Source: WLMZ01 sp037139095 (GTDB lineage Bacteria > Actinomycetota > Acidimicrobiia > Acidimicrobiales > Ilumatobacteraceae). Taken from it: 64,000 nucleotides of DNA. The stretch is taken from positions 1 through 64,000 of the forward strand of contig JBAXHD010000009.1 in NCBI GenBank assembly GCA_037139095.1, in the 5' to 3' direction. The position numbers were made by a program, and so were the translations under genes. Positions 59,189 to 64,000 of the stretch are shown here, piece after piece. The notes below the pieces were generated by a model. The model searched no databases and was not told the DNA's origin. It worked only from the letters and a program-made list of their open reading frames with translations. Numbering within the stretch: the first letter of the stretch is position 1; every line of letters starts with the position of its first letter.

Positions 59189-60124
59189 GTGCAGGCAAAC
59201 TCTTCTTCTGACGGCCCCGTGGGCGACTACCCCGGCGCGCACGCACCCGATCGCGATTACTTCGTTGCCGCAGGCCAGTTGAAGATCGCCGTACACGAAT
59301 GGGGCGACGAGCGCGCTGACCCGTTGTTCGTAGTTCATGGAGGATTCGATTTTGCTCGCACCTACGACGTGTTTGCGCCGCTGCTCGCCGCCGCCGGTTG
59401 GCGTGTCATCAGCTGGGATCAACGTGGCCATGGCGATAGCGATCACACCGAGCTCTATTCGTGGGACGGCGACATGCGCGACGCGATGGCAGTGATGGAT
59501 CACATCACCACCAAAGCGGCGCCGGTGCTGGGCCATTCGAAGGGCGGCGCACTGATGATTCAACTCGCCGATGCGCAGCCGTTTCGTTTCAGCCACCTCG
59601 TGAACATTGATGGCATTCCTTACAAGCGCCGCATCCCCGACGTGTCCGATCACGAACGCACGCGCATGATGACCGGCGATGTGCAGCGTTGGCTCGACGA
59701 CCGTCGCACCGTGAGCACCGCTACACGCAAGCCAGGAACACTCGAAGATCTTGCCCGTCGCCGCGGCCGAATGAACCCACGCTTGTCGCATGAGTGGTTG
59801 TGCCACCTTGTGTCGGTTGGAGCGCGTCACGACGCCGATGGCTGGCGCTGGAAGATCGACCCAGCCATGCGATTCGGCGGGTTTGGCCCATGGCGTCCCG
59901 AGTGGACGATCTCGCGGTTGCCGGGTTTGCCGATGCCGTTCTTTGGAATCTTGGGGAGCGAACTCGAAGAGATGGGTTGGGGCACCTTGCCCCGTCATGT
60001 TGCCGCGTATCTGCCCGATGGTGGGCGTTGCGAGGTGCTCGAAAATGTTGGCCATTTCGTCCATATCGAGCAGCCCGAGCTGGTGTCTCGGATGGTTCTC
60101 GATTTCCTTGGTGGTGCCGCATGA
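59189..60124 (+). CDS. Alpha/beta hydrolase
   Basis: A 311-residue hydrolase: LFVVHGGFDFARTYDVF (oxyanion), VISWDQRGHGDSDHT, nucleophile elbow LGHSKGG, and late His in LENVGHFVHIEQPELV. Start GTG 59189. The last bases overlap the next hydrolase (ATGA). The substrate is unknown. Confidence 0.85.
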   Translation: MQANSSSDGPVGDYPGAHAPDRDYFVAAGQLKIAVHEWGDERADPLFVVHGGFDFARTYDVFAPLLAAAGWRVISWDQRGHGDSDHTELYSWDGDMRDAMAVMDHITTKAAPVLGHSKGGALMIQLADAQPFRFSHLVNIDGIPYKRRIPDVSDHERTRMMTGDVQRWLDDRRTVSTATRKPGTLEDLARRRGRMNPRLSHEWLCHLVSVGARHDADGWRWKIDPAMRFGGFGPWRPEWTISRLPGLPMPFFGILGSELEEMGWGTLPRHVAAYLPDGGRCEVLENVGHFVHIEQPELVSRMVLDFLGGAA

Positions 60125-60774
60125 CCCGCATCTCGATGTTGCGCCACGGCAAGGTCTCGTTGGCTCTGCACCACCTGCGCGAAGGCGAAGGTCGCTCGCT
60201 GCTGTTGTTGCACAGCCTTGGTGATCACGCTCCAAGCGCAGAGCCAGCGTGGTGCAGCGATTGGGTCGGTCCCATTGCCGCGCTCGATTTCACGGGACAC
60301 GGCCAATCCACAGTGCCCCGCGGCGGCGGATATAGCGCCGAGATGTTGTTGGCCGACGCCGATGCGGCGCTCGCTGCACTTGGACAGGTCACCGTGGTGG
60401 GACGCGGACTCGGTGCATACATCGCGCTGCAACTTGCTGGCGCTCGCGCCGCATCGGTTCGCGGTGCAGTGCTCGCCGACGGCCCTGGTTTGGCTGGCGG
60501 AGCGGTGCAGCCCACGTCGTCGAGCTTTCTGGCGCTCGAGCCGCGCGCTACGCCTCCAGATCCGTATGTGCTGTTTGAGATGTCACGCGATCTGCGTCCG
60601 CCCGACTACGCGACATTGTTCGTGCGCATGGCTGTCGAGGGTTCAGGTATCGACGAGCCGATCACGGTGGCGGCCGTGGTGCGACCACCGTGGCTTGCCG
60701 CTGTGGCCGACGAAATTGGCGTGGCGCAGGCCAGCGTTCGCGAAGCCTTGGCTCTGTATCAGCAGGTGCCGTAG
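60121..60774 (+). CDS. Alpha/beta hydrolase-fold protein
   Basis: A 217-residue protein translated from ATG 60121, coupled to the preceding hydrolase. LLLLHSLGDHAPS, ALDFTGHGQSTVPRGG and GRGLGAYIALQLAGARA form the N-terminal half of an alpha/beta hydrolase, but the nucleophile elbow reads VVGRGLGAY with Arg-Gly where Ser is expected. A non-canonical or inactive hydrolase is possible. The longer open frame upstream overlaps the previous gene. Confidence 0.68.
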   Translation: MTRISMLRHGKVSLALHHLREGEGRSLLLLHSLGDHAPSAEPAWCSDWVGPIAALDFTGHGQSTVPRGGGYSAEMLLADADAALAALGQVTVVGRGLGAYIALQLAGARAASVRGAVLADGPGLAGGAVQPTSSSFLALEPRATPPDPYVLFEMSRDLRPPDYATLFVRMAVEGSGIDEPITVAAVVRPPWLAAVADEIGVAQASVREALALYQQVP

Positions 60775-60796
60775 CACCGCACCCGCAAGGGATTGA

Positions 60797-61855
60797 TCAG
60801 ATGTCGCGCCAGCTCACGTAATGGGCGAGTTGCGCCAACTCGTCGCGTGCTTGCGCGTTCAGCGGGATGTTGTCGAGCGAAGCAAGCGCGAGATCGGTGA
60901 GGTGGCTGATGTGGGCCTCTAGCTGAGCAAGCGCGCCTGTGTCGATGATGACTTGCTGCACTGAAGCGATCTCTTCGCTGGTCAGTCCTGGCTCGCCAAC
61001 GAGTTCAAGCACGGCAGTCTGAGCAGGTGTGGCCGACGCGCATGCCAATGCCATCAGAGGAGTGGGCTTGCCTTCGCGGATGTCGTCGGCCACGGGCTTG
61101 CCCGTGATGAGGGTGTCGCCGTATACGCCGAGCACGTCGTCGCGCATCTGAAACGCGTCGCCCAAGGGAAGGCCAAACGCCGACAGGGGGGCCAGCAACT
61201 CGTGCGCCCGATCGGGTGCTGCGAGCAATGCCCCCAGATGCAGCGGTCGCTCGATGGTGTACTTGCCGCTCTTGTATCGACAGATCTGTGCAGCTTTTTC
61301 CCATCGACGTTCGCGGTGAGCCGAGCCGACGATGTCGAGATACTGACCGATGTTCAACTCGATACGGAGTTCGTTCCAGATGTCCCAAGCCGGGCCGGAG
61401 GCACCGCGCATCAACTGATCGGCGTAGACGAACGTGAGGTCTCCCACCAGGATCGCGACACCTTCGCCGTATCGACGTGACTCGCCGGCCCATGCGCCAG
61501 CGTGGCGCTCTTCGTGCACGGTATGCACGGTGGGTTCACCGCGGCGGGTGGCCGAGCCGTCCATGACGTCGTCGTGGAAGAGAGCGAATGCATGCAGAAG
61601 TTCGAGCGCAGCGCCGGCGTCGATGATCTGTTGGGCATCGGGGTCGCCGCCAACGCCAACAAAACCCCAGTGGCAAAATGCTGGGCGCAGTCGCTTACCG
61701 CCGCCGAGCACGAGTCCGCGAATAGCAATGAACGGATCGGCCAAGGTGGGGTCGAGCGCTGACCAGCGGGCGTCTTCGATGTCGATGATTGCCCGCAGGC
61801 GCGTATCGACGCGAGCAGCAATGTGAGTGAGCGACGCTGGAGCGACAGGAACCAC
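60797..61855 (-). CDS. Polyprenyl diphosphate synthase (geranylgeranyl-type)
   Basis: A 352-residue trans-prenyltransferase. The first Asp-rich motif is HDDVMDGSATRRGEPTVH, the second is FQMRDDVLGVYGD, and GGGKRLRPAF and YKSGKYTIERPL are standard. The length and motif set suggest a GGPP or longer-chain synthase for menaquinone or carotenoid precursors. Start ATG 61855. Confidence 0.9.
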   Translation of the reverse strand: MVPVAPASLTHIAARVDTRLRAIIDIEDARWSALDPTLADPFIAIRGLVLGGGKRLRPAFCHWGFVGVGGDPDAQQIIDAGAALELLHAFALFHDDVMDGSATRRGEPTVHTVHEERHAGAWAGESRRYGEGVAILVGDLTFVYADQLMRGASGPAWDIWNELRIELNIGQYLDIVGSAHRERRWEKAAQICRYKSGKYTIERPLHLGALLAAPDRAHELLAPLSAFGLPLGDAFQMRDDVLGVYGDTLITGKPVADDIREGKPTPLMALACASATPAQTAVLELVGEPGLTSEEIASVQQVIIDTGALAQLEAHISHLTDLALASLDNIPLNAQARDELAQLAHYVSWRDI

Positions 61856-61914
61856 GCGGTCAGGCTAGCGGCCGCTGTGGGGTGAGTTTCACGGAGCGCC
61901 GGGGCTGCGCCTGA

Positions 61915-62151
61915 TTAGGCGCCTAGCTCGGCCACGACGTGCTCGATCTGCAGCTTGGCGTTGCCGATTCGCTCGCGGCACAGTCGGATGAGTTCGCTGG
62001 CGCGCTGCACTTGGCTGGCGAGGCGATCGACATCGACATTGTCTCGTTCGAGTTCGGACAAGATGGTTTCGAGCTCGCTGAGCGCTGCTGCGTAGCCGAG
62101 CGAGTCGATCGCTGCGTTGGTGCCGGCGTTGGTGCTGTTCGAGTCGGTCAT
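61915..62151 (-). CDS. xseB: Exodeoxyribonuclease VII small subunit
   Basis: A 78-residue helical subunit (GYAAALSELETILSELERDNVDVDRLASQVQRASELIRLCRERI) that joins XseA to degrade single-stranded DNA. ATG 62151 overlaps the xseA stop by four bases (ATGA). The longer frame to 63000 overlaps xseA. Confidence 0.93.
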   Translation of the reverse strand: MTDSNSTNAGTNAAIDSLGYAAALSELETILSELERDNVDVDRLASQVQRASELIRLCRERIGNAKLQIEHVVAELGA

Positions 62152-63515
62152 GGTGCGTCTCCTTGAGATTGTGGTGGCGTCGGCGCGGCCTGAATAGCGG
62201 CGATGGCGCTGCGGGCTTGGCCGTCGGCCAACGTGGTGACAATGGTGTCGCCAACGGCGAGGTCGGCGGTGCTGCGGATAACTCGGCCATCGGCTGTGCG
62301 GGTGAGGCTCCAGCCCCGCGCCAGCGTGTGCACTGGGTCGAGCAACCTGACACGTGCCTCGATCTGGATGAGGGTTTGCAGTTCTTGGGCGGCCAACTGC
62401 AACCCGCGTCGGCCAAGGCGCGTGCTGGCCATAGCAAGCTGGGTGCCCGCCTGGTCGAGTGAGCGGGTGCACGACTTGGTGACCCGATTGGCCCGGTCGG
62501 TAAGGCGCTGATCGCTGCGCTCTACGGCGGCCACGGTTCGTTGCTGGATGCGCCGAGCGGTCTCGAGAAGACCCGACGATGCCTGCTCGACCTGGCGCGC
62601 GGCAAGTGCGCACAGCGAGCTCCATGCATACTCGCTGTTTTGAGCAAAGGCTTGCACGCGCTCGATGAACCCGCCCGCGCATGCGGTGGGGGTTTTGAAT
62701 GCCGTGTGTGCGACTTCGTCGGCAATGCTGCGATCGATTTCGTGACCGATGCCGGTGAATACCGGCACCGATGATTGGGCGATGGCCATCGCGATTGACT
62801 CTGCATCGAATGCAGCGAGTTCTGATCGGGAGCCACCGCCGCGAATAACGACGATGGCATCGAGGTTGGTGCGCGCCGAGAATTGGTTGATCGCAGCGGT
62901 GACCATGCGCGCTGCTTGGTCGCCTTGCACGCGCACGTCGATGACGCTGAGCGCAAAGCCAAAACCGCTCTGCTCGAGTTCTTTGGTGAAGTCGTGCCAC
63001 GCCGCACTGCCCTCGCTGGTGACAACGCCGATACGCAGCGGCACAAGCGGCAGCTGCCGTTGGCGGTTGGCGTCGTATGCGCCTGAAGCCACGAGTCGAC
63101 GAATGATTTCGTCGCGCTCAATGGCCATCTCGCCGAGTGTGTAACGCGGATCGATGCCCGACATCTTGAGGCTGATTCGGCCTGTGGGGGCGTAGAGATC
63201 GAGTGTGCCGAAGAGCCGTACTTTCATGCCTTCGCCAAGCTGCAGGCGATGTGTTTGCAGCAGTGGCCGAAGGCGGGCCCTGTTGTTGGCGAACAGCGAC
63301 ACGTCGAGCACCGCTTTGGCGTTGTCTCGAGTTTCGACGATGCGGAAGTACACGTGAGGGCCGCGTTCGCTGTAGCCCTGGATCTCGCCGCGAACCCAGA
63401 CGCCATCGCCGAAACGATCTTTGAGCGTGGCGTTGATGGTGTCGGAGAGTTCGCCAACCGAGAACGTGTATTCGGCATCGGCTGGGGACTCGAAGTCGAA
63501 GGCTGGCTGAGTCAC
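62148..63515 (-). CDS. xseA: Exodeoxyribonuclease VII large subunit
   Basis: A 455-residue nuclease subunit with an N-terminal OB domain (YTFSVGELSDTINATLKDRFGDGVWVRGEIQGYSERGPHVYF) and a catalytic core (IGVVTSEGSAAWHDF, VIRGGGSRSELAAFD, VFTGIGHEIDRSIADEVAHTAFKTPTACA). GTG 63515 gives the start VTQPAFDFE; ATG 63563 is a possible longer start but overlaps the neighbouring gene. It is coupled to xseB. Confidence 0.93.
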   Translation of the reverse strand: MTQPAFDFESPADAEYTFSVGELSDTINATLKDRFGDGVWVRGEIQGYSERGPHVYFRIVETRDNAKAVLDVSLFANNRARLRPLLQTHRLQLGEGMKVRLFGTLDLYAPTGRISLKMSGIDPRYTLGEMAIERDEIIRRLVASGAYDANRQRQLPLVPLRIGVVTSEGSAAWHDFTKELEQSGFGFALSVIDVRVQGDQAARMVTAAINQFSARTNLDAIVVIRGGGSRSELAAFDAESIAMAIAQSSVPVFTGIGHEIDRSIADEVAHTAFKTPTACAGGFIERVQAFAQNSEYAWSSLCALAARQVEQASSGLLETARRIQQRTVAAVERSDQRLTDRANRVTKSCTRSLDQAGTQLAMASTRLGRRGLQLAAQELQTLIQIEARVRLLDPVHTLARGWSLTRTADGRVIRSTADLAVGDTIVTTLADGQARSAIAAIQAAPTPPQSQGDAP

Positions 63516-63552
63516 CTGCCGATTCTGCCCGAACGAAGCGGCCACCGTTGGG

Positions 63553-64000
63553 TTAGCCCGCAACCGTGACGCGAATGGTGTGCCAACCCGTAGCGCCGTC
63601 GGGCGCTACGTCGGCGAGTTGGTCGGTTTGTGTTGCGCCGCTGCCGTCGGTGGCCCGGCAACGAATCTGGTGCTGGCCGGGTGTTGCGTCCCAACTGATC
63701 CACCATTGCCGCCACGAGTCGTTGCCTAGCGACGGCCCGAGGGCGGTGGTTTGCCACGAGCCGTCGTTGATTTGCACTTCGACCTGCTTGATACCCAACG
63801 TGGGTGCCCACGCCACGCCAGCAACCGCAACCGTGCCGGGAGCGATGTTGGTGCCTGGCCGATCGATACGGGACTGGGTCTTTACCGGCGCCAGCGCAGA
63901 CCAACCGCGGGGCACCCAAAAACCCTGTTCGGTGTCGAAGCGGGTGAGACGAATCTCGGAGAGCCACTTGGTGGCAGAGACGTAGCCGTACAGGCCGGGC
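63553..64000 (-). CDS. Sulfite oxidase/molybdopterin-dependent oxidoreductase, C-terminal part (partial)
   Basis: The gene runs off the window end; only about 148 C-terminal residues are seen. YGYVSATKWLSEIRLTRFD and GFWVPRGWSALAPVKTQSRIDRP, followed by the Ig-like Mo-co dimerisation domain (VAVAGVAWAPTLGIKQVEVQINDGSWQ, WWISWDATPGQHQIRCRATDGSGATQTDQ), match the sulfite-oxidase family. The Mo site lies outside. The MoaD-like gene at 46 kb might serve its cofactor. Confidence 0.85.
   Translation of the reverse strand, partial: PGLYGYVSATKWLSEIRLTRFDTEQGFWVPRGWSALAPVKTQSRIDRPGTNIAPGTVAVAGVAWAPTLGIKQVEVQINDGSWQTTALGPSLGNDSWRQWWISWDATPGQHQIRCRATDGSGATQTDQLADVAPDGATGWHTIRVTVAG

Noticed and set aside
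1..64000. CRISPR arrays, IS elements, prophage or integrase genes
   Set aside because: No regularly spaced direct repeats, transposase, recombinase or phage-like genes were seen on either strand.

Overview
The window is a dense, high-GC stretch of an actinobacterial chromosome, most likely from the class Acidimicrobiia. This is inferred from gene content and not from a marker search. The support is a TopA with a Lys/Ala-rich tail and no zinc fingers, a topA-tmk-holB string, mycothiol-linked genes (an MshA-type glycosyltransferase and a SigR/RsrA-type redox switch), a rex-hemACD operon as in Streptomyces, an RsiG-like protein, frequent GTG starts and many 4-base ATGA/GTGA overlaps. I see no insertion sequence, prophage, CRISPR array or rRNA. 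One tRNA is present.

Layout. 0-5 kb: DNA replication genes (topA, tmk, holB), a PPOX flavoprotein and tRNA-Thr(CGT). 5-11.4 kb, mostly minus strand: a LivH-LivM fused permease with its lipoprotein receptor, a carotenoid cleavage oxygenase, a PPOX protein and a TetR regulator. 11.4-16 kb: an SDR/MDR pair, an AKR/luciferase-like pair and a hydrolase. 16-20 kb: MarR, a SigR-RsrA pair, tilS, a phosphatase-fold protein lacking its catalytic Cys, and a scramblase-like protein. 20-26 kb: a secreted M23 peptidase, then an epimerase, an acyltransferase-like protein with eroded motifs, a hydrolase and a renalase-like flavoprotein. 26-37 kb: haem genes in two minus-strand blocks (HAD-hemB-hemL and rex-hemA-hemC-hemD) separated by two envelope proteins. 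A near-consensus Rex operator lies just upstream of rex. 37-45 kb: acyl-CoA ligase, a tiny membrane peptide, a SAM hydrolase with a structured leader, proC, a CoA transferase/epimerase pair, YbjN and mshA. 45-50.4 kb: an operon of MoaD-like, RsiG-like and XRE proteins, then a large degenerate cellulose-synthase-like PilZ protein. 50.6-64 kb: cyclophilin, S51 peptidase, NhaA, 3-hydroxybutyryl-CoA dehydrogenase, Aat, a metzincin lipoprotein, ethylmalonyl-CoA mutase, a dual-specificity phosphatase, hydrolases, a polyprenyl synthase, xseBA and the end of a sulfite-oxidase-family enzyme.

Most notable points. (1) Two predicted c-di-GMP receptors lie within 5 kb: a single-motif RsiG-like anti-sigma protein with an exact E(X)3S(X)2R(X)3Q(X)3D motif, and a PilZ protein fused to an eroded glycosyltransferase and a surface domain. 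(2) At least two enzymes look inactive: the HN(X)5R pseudophosphatase beside tilS and the PlsC-like protein without HX4D. (3) The Rex site would tie tetrapyrrole synthesis to NADH/NAD+. (4) HemL carries an N-terminal CX4CX4CX4C leader. (5) Small genes and structured leaders occur that standard annotation would probably miss. All functional calls come from reading motifs; no search was run.
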